Both the position numbers and the translations under genes were made by a program. Shown piece by piece: positions 51,383 to 62,369 of a DNA stretch of 64,000 bases. Below the pieces are notes generated by a model. That model was not told the origin of the DNA, made no database searches, and saw only the letters and a list, made by a program, of their open reading frames with translations. How positions within the stretch are numbered: position 1 is the first letter of the stretch; each line of letters begins with the position of its first letter. The DNA lies in the NCBI RefSeq assembly GCF_040436345.1, contig NC_133216.1:14216110-14280109 (forward strand), given 5' to 3'. This DNA is from Pagrus major (taxonomy: Eukaryota; Chordata; Actinopteri; Spariformes; Sparidae).

Positions 51383-52060
51383 GTTTCCCACACTGACTCT
51401 GTCGCCGCCGGGGCTTCGTATCGGGTTAACAAACGGCCAACCAGCAGCTTGGATGAGAGGAGCGCAAAGTGGAGAGACGCAACTTCTCCGGCACACTCAT
51501 CACGCTGAATATTATTGGTGTGGGGTTTTTTTTCTTTCCAGTTTTTGTGCGTGGATCAGGCTTGGAGAAGAGCAGGGAGAGTGTCAGCTAATTGGGATGA
51601 GAGTTCAAGTCAAGAGAGCCAGCAGATTGGACCTTTAAAGCCTCTTAACGCAGGTGGTGGGAGGAATACAGCGCGGAGGGGAGTGTGTTTATGCGCCGTG
51701 TGTTTGTGTGTTTGTGTGCATGTGTCGCTCCCAGTGGAAATCCACCCTGGACCCCGATCAGGTGTGTGTTTGTGTGTTTGTGGTGAGGGCGGCTGGGGGA
51801 TAAATCCAAGCGGAGGCAGACAGGGGTAGTTATGGTTTCTCTCTGAGCTGGACGCGATGAAGCGGCTCTGCGGGAGTTTGAGGAGGAGAGCTGGGCGGAC
51901 GGACGGACGCAGGGAGGGAGGAGGAGGTGGAGGAGGAGGGGGGCACCACCAGCAGCACCAGCACCAGCACCACCACTGCCGCCGCCGCCGAAGCGCACAA
52001 CGCGGTCCCCAGCCCCTTGACGCAGGGATGGAGAGCACAAGAGCGCACAGGGTGACCACC

Positions 52061-53041
52061 ATGAGGAGTGCCCCACACCGGGGACACCTCCACCTGCAGC
52101 GGACTGTGATTTTCCTCGTCGCGCTCACGATACAACCGCAGGTAAGCCACCGATTAAGTGCTATTTCGGGCGGCATGCCCTTAAACCCCCCCTGAAGCTG
52201 ACTTTTAACTGTGGTTCAGCTTTTATTTCTCATCACAGCTGCCTGAAAACAGTCAGTAATGGAGTCCACACGCACTGTCCCTTCCCTCTTTGTGCTGCCC
52301 TCATTCTGCTCCTACATGGCGCTGTGCCCACCTGTTGTTTCAGCCCGCTGGTGTCTATTATCCCACGCAACAGAAAACTACTGTAATCCTGTTCTAGACG
52401 CACGGGATGCAAATATGACAGCGGAAAATGTGAGAATATTACATCAAAATCCTGTTTCAAAGCATTCTGAAGAATTCACTGCTCATTATGTCACTCTTTA
52501 GGGTGAATGGTGAGGATGAGAACACACACATCAAGCATAATGAGAGCTTACAGCTGTTGCACGTGATTTATTTGAGGGATTTCAGCTGTAAAGAAAACCT
52601 TAAATTCTTTTTGAGGTGCTGTGAGGGATAAATAACACCTTAATTACGCACCACACCCCCTCTTCTCAGTCCTCTCTTTATTCACAGGAGTAAAGCAGCT
52701 CCATTTTAGCACGCTCGCCTGCTGTAACATCTCTACTTTACAGTTCTCATCCTCATGGCTGCATGGATGCAGACTTTTCTTTGTAGATGAGTCCAATCAA
52801 TGTGATGACTTGTGTAAAAGACTCCTGACAAGCTGTGAATTTGGCAGCATGGAAAGCTTTGGATTTTGTGCCAACAAAATGTTGGGCGTGAAGGTGCAAA
52901 ACCATAAAACATTTTCCCTTTTTTGCCCTGTGAGCTGTCAAGCAGCTGCTGGCCCGATCAGGAAGCTCTATGATGTGTGACAGGAGCCAGCAGTAGCAAG
53001 AACAGGCCCAGAGGTGCTCCACTCTGTGCATGTGTGTGAGA

Positions 53042-53073
<32 letters not shown>

Positions 53074-56000
53074 ATTTTTCTAAACACTGAGCTCACATCC
53101 AGCATCTGTGTCTTGGGTGTGTGTGGAGCCCGGGGGGCCACAGCCGAGTAAACTCCGGGTCGTGTGAATGTTGAACGTCGGGGCAGCTCTGCGCGTCTCT
53201 CTCTGCACCTCTGCAACCCTTTCACAGCTGAAGAACAACACACACTCCACTCCCTCCATTCTCTGACTGCACTGCGGTGTGAAAACACACACTCGGGAGC
53301 CTCGGCTGCTGCTGGCGACTATTATTAATGCAGGAGACAGGAGAGCATGTTCATGAGGACTTAGAACAGACCTGCGATTCAGAAGTGAAGCCTAATGAGC
53401 GTCCAGTGGTCACTGCATGTTGTCTGTTGTGTAGTTTCACTGCAGCACAGTGGAGCCTTGAGGATGTTGTTCCAGTGTGAAGGAAAAGCTTAGTTTGATT
53501 AAAAAATATATATTACTTTCCCTTTTCATCACTGTTTGACATAAAACAGAGCCTGTTTGTCATTTTATAAACATGCAAATGACTTTCAGCTGCAGATGAC
53601 TGAAGAAAATACATTTTCTTAAAAAATAGAAAAATAGCTGGAAGTCAATTTTGGTTTTAAAGGGAAATAAAACCTGATTAATCTTCTCACAATTGTAAAA
53701 TAGATCCACCCAGATTACATTTCAGTGTGTGAGGTGTTGAGATGCTGATTGAAGCTCAGAGCTGAACAAATATGTTCATTACGCCAAAGATATTCTGTTT
53801 TCTATCATATTAGACAAGAAAAGTCAGGAAGTCCTCAAATTCAGAGGCTGGAACCAGCAAATTTGTAACAATCAATTAATTAATAAAGTTGTTCCTGTAA
53901 AAGTTTCTGCTGATCAAATAATGTATTAATTGGTAAACTGTTTCGTCTCTATAGTGGCACAAACATAATGAAGATAATGCAGTAGAGGTGCTGTTGATTA
54001 TTTGTGGTGATCACATAAGGTGCTCCTGGGATACTTCAGGTATATTGTACATACTCCATCTTGTGAAGTACTAATTGTATAGATAGAATTAGTTTCCAAT
54101 AATAATAAAAAAATAATTATCTTTTTTATTAGGTTACTTCAAGGTCCATACAGCCAATGTAGACATTTTCACAGGGCTTAATTTCCCTAGATGAAGGGCC
54201 TTCAGTAAGTTAGAGGTAATACAACAGACTTAATATAAAAGATACAGAAGCCAATAAAGACCAATGAAATTAATAAAAATACAGAAAGGTGAATCAAATC
54301 CCTTAACAGAAAAAGATAAGAAAATGATAAATTAATGAATTAACAGACCATAATTCACATTACACAAACAATGGTCGTATTTGTTTAATGTGTGATTTAA
54401 TGTGGCAATATGTGTTTAAAATGACCAACATAGGTCTTTACAGTGTTCCTTGGTTTGTTTTTGAAGGGGACTTTCATTTTCCATTTTTTATTGGTGACTC
54501 ATTTTATCCCTGTCACAGAAATAGCACGTGAAAGCGAAAGTTGGTTCTCATCAAATACTGATGCTTTGGGATAGCAGCCGACCTGACCTACGATCCTAAT
54601 GCGTCAGTGTTTGATGAGTTGGGAATGAGATTTAAAAATTGTCCTTCTCACAAAGTTAAACTTTGAGGAGCAAAGAAACTATTAATGAAACTCATGAAAC
54701 ACAACAAAGTCTGGTAATTATTAGGAGCAACCCTGTCAGATTTGAAACATTTGATCATTGAATCAAATTGACATTGAATAATTCTATTTTAATTTATTTT
54801 AATTCATCCCGTGTGCTGTCTTTACACAATTTGACGGTGTTGTACTGATGTGAACTGCTTTCATCCAGATGTCAGTACTTTGTCAAAAGGTCCTGTGTGT
54901 CCCCTGCTGTGTCCACTGAAAACGTTACAAACATTAAAGACCCTCTCTAGAGTCAGTGTTCGGTTTGTCCATTCTGGGCTACTGGGCAGTGCAACATGGT
55001 GGACTTTGAGGGAGAGATATAAAAGACTCACTCTAAGGAAAAAACACATCAATTCTTAGCCAGAAGTGATTATAAACAAAATGAAAACATAATTATGAAT
55101 ATTATACTCCAATCTCTGCCAATAGACTCTCATAAGTCCCTCTAAATCTTTCACACTGGACCTTTTAGGGAGGGACTTGTCCTTTATTACTGTGAGTTTA
55201 TGGGTTTCAACTTGAATGTTTGAAGTCTTCAGATGGAGAAGATTTGTTGTGAGCCACTCTGAGTTTTGGGTGAACTGATCCTTTAACTGCCAAAGCTCTC
55301 CTGCAGAGATGGACTGAGCCTCGGCTTGGATCACTCTCTGTGTCTCTGTGTCTGTCTGTCTGTCTGTCTCTCTCTCTGTCTCTCTCTCTCTGTCTCTCTC
55401 TCCGTCTCTCTCTGTCTTTCTCTCTGTCTCTCTCTCCGTCTCTCTCTGTCTCTCTCTCTGTCTTTCTGTCTGTCTCTCAGTCAGTCCCTCTGGTCAGACT
55501 GAGCGCTGAAATGCTGGTATGCAGGGAATGGCTCGGCCAGCGAGAGGAGGAGAGGAAGAAAGGAGGATGTGGAGTGATGAGCGCCAATGTATCTCCGCGA
55601 GCCTTTTGATGTAGACGAATTCACCCCCGCCTCCCCCCTCCATCCCCCCCGACCCCTCCCACCTCACCCCCTCCTGCCCCTCTCAGCTCAGGGACAGGGG
55701 CAGGAGAGGGACACGCAGCCACACACAATGGGGCGACTGAGATTCTGGCTCAGTGTCGGCCAGCTCGGACACATGGTGGTCATTCCTGTCCACGATCACC
55801 GCCGGGGATACATGATTCTGATTCTTGGACTTAATGAGCAATCATTAAGTGCAGTGTTTTGTGCCAGAAAGAGCTGTGGATTATTCAGATTTATTCATCA
55901 GTGGAGGGTTCATGGCAAACTGAGATAACAACGGTTTATATTTTGTGTTTAGATGCCAAAACCATTATTTCACTGTGCCACACTGACATACAGACACACG

Positions 56001-56355
56001 CAAATGCATGCACACACCCACATACCTGACCCCGGTGCCCTGAGACTCTCAGGGGGTCTTGTTAACTCCAGAGTGTGTGTGAGTGTGTGTGTGTGTGTCC
56101 CTTCCACCCATCTCTAAACAGGGAGGGAACACAGAGGAAAGAAAGGGCGGCAGATGAAAAGGAGAATGGCAACAATGCAGAAAAGAGCTGATGGCCACAG
56201 AAAGAGAAATGACAGGAGGGCTACAGCTCGTTCCCACATAGAGAAACGAGGGAGGAGGAGGAAGATGAGTGTGAGCAGGTTCTCAGTGTCATCGTCCCCT
56301 GGGAGGAGAGAGTGAGAAATAAGAAGGGAGTGGTGGTGACACATAAAGGAAGAAA

Positions 56356-56405
<50 letters not shown>

Positions 56406-58186
56406 ATCGGATTATGTGGCAAGAGTGGTGGGGTATCTGTCGATGATTTGGATGGAAAAGATAGATTTTTTCTCTGTTGGAGGTCATAAGTTACGTCCTC
56501 GTTTCTTTCTTTTATTCCTCTCTGTGTCACTTGCTGTCTGACGACTGTTGTCTGGTAACATACTGATAAACTTTTGATACAAAGGAGACATGTAGGCCGC
56601 TGCAGCTTGCCAGAAGTAGTGAGAAAGTACATCGCAGGAAACACGATAGTCCAATCTCAAACTTTCTGTCGTCTTTTCAATAACACTTCTAAAATAGAAG
56701 CCAGAAATGCAATACACTGGTGTTTATTTGATCTAGTTATGATGATTTTATCAGGTAAAACTTCTAGCTGTTATGTTTTTTACCTGTTGAAGGTCCACAG
56801 ATGAGATGTCTAAATTGAGCACAAGGTACCGGCCGTGTGAAGGATGCGGCTGAAAAAATGAAACCAGTGCCAAAAACTGCAGTCCCTGGAATGGCCACTT
56901 GAGGCTTGCTCCAAAAACGAGTCAATCCCCATAAGACCCTATACTAAAACTGTCCATTTTTGGGATTAGAAGGGCAGATAAGTGGAGTCACCTTAATGAG
57001 CTTCATAATAGCTCTTCAGAAACCTATGGGGACACCATGTCCATGTTTTATACAGTCTGCGATCTTTTATTAATAACTCTGTTGAACTTTATCCTTCAAA
57101 GTGACATTTATTATAAAAAAGGTGGCTCTGCAAAAAGTTAATAAACCATCAAACGTCTTGGAGACCACTGTAAGGACATGCATGAGCTATCTTGATTTCA
57201 TGTCTTTGTGGTTTAAATATTTATATATATATATATATAACAGTCTGTCCAGTTTAACTGCAGGACACAAAATGGCTCCTATTCAACACGTTCTCACTCC
57301 CAACTCATCAAATTCAGCAGCTTGGTCAGTGGCCTTAAGATTCAAACTAGTAAACAAGTACTATGAATAACCCCCTGACTCGGACTTTCTCGCTGCAGTT
57401 GTGATGTGAGAGGGGGTACCTACGGCTTCAATTTTGTTGTGAACCTCTACTGACCGGGCTACTGTATTTGGCACGTTGGAAGTGAGAGCGGCCTGCTCCT
57501 ACTTCACTGTAAAGTCCAATCTCAGTGTATGTGAACTGGAGGCTTCAAGTTTCCGCATCACACTTGTGTACGCTAAATATTAGCCAAGGGTTGGTTTGCA
57601 AACTATTAATGATGTCAGAAATCATGCTCATGGGCCCGCCTCATAAAGTCAGCTGTTCAGTAACCGCAGAGAAAATTCCCAAGCAATAAATGTTTTACAG
57701 CCTTCTAGTGTAAAAAACTAAACGTTCAACTGTGGGAACATACAAGAAGAAAAACACATACTGTCATGGCTCGTCTTGCGCTGCACCTGTTTAATAACAT
57801 AGTAACATAAGTCTGTCCTCTCCTCCTCTCTCTGGACTCAGGCTGTGTGTGCTGTCGGGATGTTCGAGCTCCAGATCCGTCACTTCCAGAACCCGCACGG
57901 AGTTCTGCAGAACGGAGACTGCTGCGACCTCCAGGCCAGCGGGGGGCAGCGCTGCTCAGCCAGGGACCAATGTGACACTTTCTTCCAAGCCTGCCTAAAG
58001 GAGTACCAGGCCCGGGTCGTCCCAACTGGAACCTGCACTTTCGGGTCGGGAAGCACGGGGATCCTGGGTGGAAACTCCCAGTCGCTCCGCCACCGAGGAC
58101 ACGATGGAGGAGGAGGAGGAGGAGGAGGAGGAGGAGAAGAAGGGACTAATGGTCACATTGTCATTCCCTTCAAATACGCCTGGCCG
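52061..58186 (+). CDS. jag2: Jagged-type Notch ligand, first two coding exons (gene continues beyond window)
   Basis: Jagged proteins are single-pass membrane ligands that activate Notch on neighbouring cells. Exon 1 (52061-52141, 81 bp) encodes a signal peptide with the hydrophobic core TVIFLVALTI. Exon 2 (57842-58186, phase 0) encodes the MNNL (C2-like) domain, with MFELQIRHFQN, LQNGDCC, CDTFFQACLKEYQARV, CTFGSGST and IVIPFKYAWP. It ends at the AWP junction, the exon boundary expected for Jagged genes. The ATG at 52061 has a good context (ACCACC before it) and gives the 81-bp first exon I recall for JAG1. VVPTGTC, LGGNS and a long variable loop before HIVIPF favour jag2 over jag1. That loop holds a run of ten glycines encoded by a GGA repeat. 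The DSL and EGF repeats are not in the window, so exon 3 must lie beyond 64000. Confidence 0.9.
53042..53072. repeat. (TG)n microsatellite
   Basis: About 15 TG units in jag2 intron 1. Confidence 0.9.
55332..55480. repeat. Compound CT / CTGT / CCGTCT repeat
   Basis: About 150 bp of purely pyrimidine-plus-G low-complexity sequence with a higher-order pattern of TCTCTCTCCGTC units. The long frame across it is an artefact. Confidence 0.9.
56348..56405. repeat. (GAAA)n microsatellite
   Basis: About 13 tandem tetranucleotides, purine-only on this strand. Confidence 0.95.
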
Positions 58187-61100
58187 GTAAGTACAGGGGC
58201 AGTGGTGGTTATCAGTTTGGTTACCAAGGGAACAGACTAAGCTTCAAGTACAACAATACACTCAAACTGAGGCTAGAGTGGAATAACAATGACAGAGTTC
58301 ACTCTCACATGCTTCTACAGCTTTTCTGTCCTTTGGGTGGAAGTACTGGAGGACATGCAGGAAAAATCTGTTGACCAGAAGACCTTTTATAAATCTATAT
58401 ACTGCAGTATATCACAATATTTGTTCAGGTGCAGGAACATTCCTCTGTTAATAGACCAGTCAGAGTCCATCACATCGGTAAAAATGTCAAATTTCATAAA
58501 ATCATTCCTGGACAAATTTTATTTTTTAGTGCTTATTTTTATTTGCAGTGTTAATTTTAGACAAAAAAACTATTAATCAATAGTAGCAGAAGTGGGTCAC
58601 CTTGCCTGAAACAAAGAGCAGATTATACCTGTTAGCATCAGCATGTTAGCATCGTTTGTGAGCATGCTGATGTTAGCATTCAGCTCAAAGCTTGTGCCTT
58701 GAAATACTGTAATTTCACATTTCCATGTATCTAAATATCCTTTAAGTTAAACAATTTGAGAAAGAAAAGTAACTCTTGGGTCATACTGCTCATAGCTCAT
58801 GTGAAAGGTGCCATATTTGTAATGCCAACGTTAGGCTAGCTGTCACTCCTGTCTTTGCTAACGAATGGTTTCTTGGCTTTGGGGCTCCACTTCTTCCTCT
58901 TCTCCAGCCTCTCATGTTGGACTGAGGGCAGACTGGACACTGCAGTAACTCACTTTTGCCTCTTTTGAGGTATTACGAGACGGGACGGACAGAGGCTAGC
59001 TGGTTAGCACGCTAACATCAGTAGAAATCTGTACATCACAGCACAAAGATGCATTTGACATGACATCAACGCTTATTTCTTCAAACTCTGTTGATTATTT
59101 TAGTTAATTTTAATTGTTTTAACCTAAAATTACATATAGCTCCGTTAGTACTGAGGCCATAAACTGTGTTGAGGGATTACTCATTACAGAAATGTGAATA
59201 GTCTTTGGTGATTAGACCCTGTCATGACGTCACCGTATTTTAAGGGGGTTTAATGAGGCTGTGTGTGCAACATGATCCCCCCTGATGGAGATCACGCTGG
59301 TGATGGTGGTGACTGGATGAAAAGAATGGCTGAGATCTGGATGGATGCTTCTGGTGAGCTCAGACCTGGAAGCTGGAGGTTGAATGGACATTTCTTAGTA
59401 CAAGTGTGTCAGTCTTCTCGATTTGTTGCTTTTACTTGTAATTATTTTAATTATTTGAATGTATATTTGAATAATTTTGAGGTTTGAGCTACTGGTTGGA
59501 TGAAAATAGCCTCTATTTTCTGAAAATGTACAAACAAAACAATCAATGAAATCGATTCGTCAAGAAAATAATCAGGAGACTACTTTACAAGGAAAATGAT
59601 TAGCTGCGGTCCTGTGTCTTTTTCTCTCCTTTCTTTCATCGAGCCCAAACTTTCTGCATGTAAGTTACAAACTTTAGGCCGTTTTGTTGCCCTTTTTTCA
59701 GGGTGTATTGAACAATCTGCGTCTGGATCAAACATCAACACGGCTGGCTGCTCCATCTTGTGTCCTCATTAAAGAGCAGAGCAATTAATCTGCCATTAGC
59801 ACAACAGGAGGTGAGCGTGGCCAAGAAGAGATATCGATTATTCTATCCACCTTTTTCTTTCCTCCTCCAGTCCTCCTTCTCTCTTTCTTTTTCTTTAGTT
59901 TTTTTTCCAATTATGCAGAGAACAGTGCAGGAGTAAGTTAGTGATGAAGGAGTTTTCCATCTGGTTTATACACATTATTGTGCATTAGAATTGAAACCAC
60001 TTGTTAATTAATTATTAGTCGATAGACGTAATTACGTAGTCATTTAAGTCAATTTTAGGCCAAAATGCAAAATAAATGGCTCTAAAATATGAATGTTTGG
60101 TGATTTTCTTAGTTTTTTATGACATTATACTGACGTTTTTTGGGTATTTCCAAAATAAGAAGGCAATCCAGGCTCTCCGAATGCAAGAAAATGTGTCAAT
60201 GTGAGAGGAAAATTAAAATAAAAAGGCAAATCGTTAAAAAAAGTCATAATGTTTTGACATCTTGGTCTTTTCCAGGGCTCCAGACAACCTGCCCTGAGAG
60301 CCTTCTTGTTTTTCAAAGAGCGACCAACACATTATTTGTTTTAATTTTATCAAAAGACCAACCAGTCATCTCTTTTCTGAACATTTTGGGGGTTTTGGAC
60401 TGTTGATCTGACAAAACAAGCAATTTGAAGCCATCAATCTCTGGGATATGCTGATGGATAGATGGATATTCTTCATTATTTTCTGACATTTTCTTTACCA
60501 AATGACAAATCAGTTACCAGAGAAAAATAATTACAAGATGAAAGTAAATTGCAGTCTGTATCTAAAATAACAAAATATTATTTTCACATTAATACTCTGA
60601 GCTCTTTGAATCCTTACAAGGTCAGAAAAGAAGCAGTAACAGCCTCCTCACCCATTAGTCGCTTTCCTCTTCAATTTAGCGATTAATGTTTGTTTATCAA
60701 TGCAACGAGAGCTGAAGAGAGAATCCTTTTAAAACGACTCGGCAAGGACACGAAGCGAGTCAGCCGCAGTTTTTCTAATGATTGCAGAGGTTTTGTTTGC
60801 TCCTTAGTTTTTTTCTCTTCCAGTGAAAGAAATCCTCCTGCTGTCTTTTCTTTATTTATTTCTCTCTTTTTTTTTTTGCCTTTGATCGCTCCCAGCATGG
60901 TTGACTTCCTTCTCATAATGAAAGTATTAGAGACATGGCAACAAAAGACCTTGTGGCTCTAATTCTGCTGTAGAAATGTTCCTAATATCGCACAAAAACG
61001 CTATCGACGCTGACCTGAGCACCACGACTGTTTCCACGCGTGCATACACACACACAAGAATGTAACACACAGTTGGCTTAGGTTTCTTCTTCTTGATTAG

Positions 61101-61852
61101 TATCAGCCCATTTACCTGTGAGACTCGCTGTCCCAGAGCCAATTATCTTCCCTTATCTGCGTACAGTTTGCTTTTGTGTGCGTTTGTGTGTGTGCTGTAT
61201 GCATACTGCGTGTGTGCATCACACTTTCCTTGTGTTTTTTTTCCCTCCTCCCGTACATCAGGGAGGTGTGTGATTGGCAGGTACGAGTGTGAGAAAGTTC
61301 TCCGTCAGAAAGGCTACCTGGATCAGTTTCAGGGCCGGGCCGCGGGGCGGGCTGGGCTGCAGGGGGAGAGAGAGAGAGAGAGAGAGAGGGAGGGAGAGGT
61401 GGGACACACAGCGGCAGCGGCGGTGCATTTTGGGCTGAAAGACTCGCTTTATCTGGCCATCTCTGGGAGGTGGAGGAGGGAGGGAGGGTGGAGGGAGAGT
61501 GATCCCCCTGCCCCAGGTGAGGGGATGAACAGGTGAGCGTAGTCATTATGAGGAAAGGTGAGCTCTCTCTGTCCCTTGCCCTCCCTGTTCAGTCTTTCTT
61601 TCTCTCTTTCTCCCGCTAATCTCTTCAGGGAACATTGTGCAGTCATGTATTTGCTTATGAATTGTGAGCGTAGTTGTAATTTGCAGTGTTGTGTTTGTTT
61701 TGAGTGTAATGTTTCATGATTACATGGTGGGTTATTATCCCTGCTGGGCCGCTGTAACTCAGTGCTGCGATGGCTCTGGTTAAAGCTCGTTTTACCAGTC
61801 AGTCATTATTAACAACAAGCTGTATCTTAGTTTTTACAGAAACAAGACAGCT

Positions 61853-62090
61853 TGCGTGGCTCAGGAAGTAGAGCGGCAGTTGGAGGGTTGGTGGTTCGAT
61901 TCCCAGCCCCTGCAGTCTACACGCTGAAGTGTCCTTGGGAAAGATACTGAACCCTAATTGGCTTCCATCAGTGTGCGAGTGTGTATGAATCTCTTCCGAT
62001 GAGCAGGTCAGCTCCAGGCATGGTAGCCTCCGCCACCAGTGTGTGAATGTGTGAATGCTGACTTAAAGTGCTCTGAGTGGTCAGTAAGAC
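61853..62090 (+). repeat. tRNA-derived SINE
   Basis: The head carries a polymerase III A-box-like TGGCTCAGGAAGTAGAGCGG and a B-box GGTTCGATTCC spaced as in tRNAs. The body and the AAAGTGCTCTGAGTGGTCAG tail are typical of fish SINEs mobilised by L2-type LINEs. The expected GCGCTATATAAATACAGTCC end is not adjacent but appears about 250 bp on, at 62337-62369. Confidence 0.75.
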
Positions 62091-62336
62091 CACATTTACA
62101 CATAGCCGGGTATTTACAGAAACGAATATTTCTCCCCCTCCGTTTTCAAAAATAACGTCGTACACACAAGATCGTTTTCAAAAAAGTTTTCCTTTACATG
62201 AACCCGCATAAATACACCGTCGAGCGCCATCATAACTATGCCAAACCTGTAGGCGGCAGTGTAACAAGAAGGATAAAGCCACGCAAGCCAATCAGAACAG
62301 TACACACGCAAACACAAAAACAGCATTTTCTCAGAC

Positions 62337-62369
62337 TCAAAAAGCGCTATATAAATACAGTCCATTCAC
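62337..62369 (+). repeat. Displaced SINE/LINE tail
   Basis: AAAAAGCGCTATATAAATAC plus CAGTCCATTCA is the normal 3' end of the SINE family found at 61853. The intervening 62091-62336 is unrelated sequence, probably a later insertion. Confidence 0.55.

Larger units (their letters stand above)
46460..52060. other. Intergenic region, snrpa to jag2
   Basis: It contains a degenerate Tc1 transposon (about 47640-48310), a TG microsatellite, dispersed repeat B copy 2 (49645-50000), and the GC-richer jag2 upstream region from about 50560 with GAG and CT tracts. No protein gene was recognised. Open frames here are short or repeat-driven. Confidence 0.55.
50560..52060 (+). promoter_or_regulatory. jag2 promoter and 5' UTR region
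   Basis: GC and CpG content rises markedly over this stretch and continues into jag2 exon 1, as at vertebrate developmental gene promoters. In-frame upstream ATGs occur at 51857 and 52028. No TATA box was identified and the transcription start was not placed. Confidence 0.45.
52142..57841 (+). other. jag2 intron 1 (5.7 kb)
   Basis: Non-coding. It holds a TG run (53042-53072), a CT/CTGT tract (55332-55480), a GAAA tract (56348-56405) and AT-rich repeats. No exon was recognised. The open frame at 55587-55928 is low-complexity and not gene-like. Confidence 0.6.

Noticed and set aside
55587-55928. 113-codon frame in jag2 intron 1
   Set aside because: It starts in a C-rich low-complexity run, has no family resemblance, and lies in an intron of a confidently modelled gene.
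61855-61920. Possible tRNA gene
   Set aside because: It has A- and B-box-like sequences, but the flanking body and tail are those of a SINE, and the cloverleaf is not convincing.
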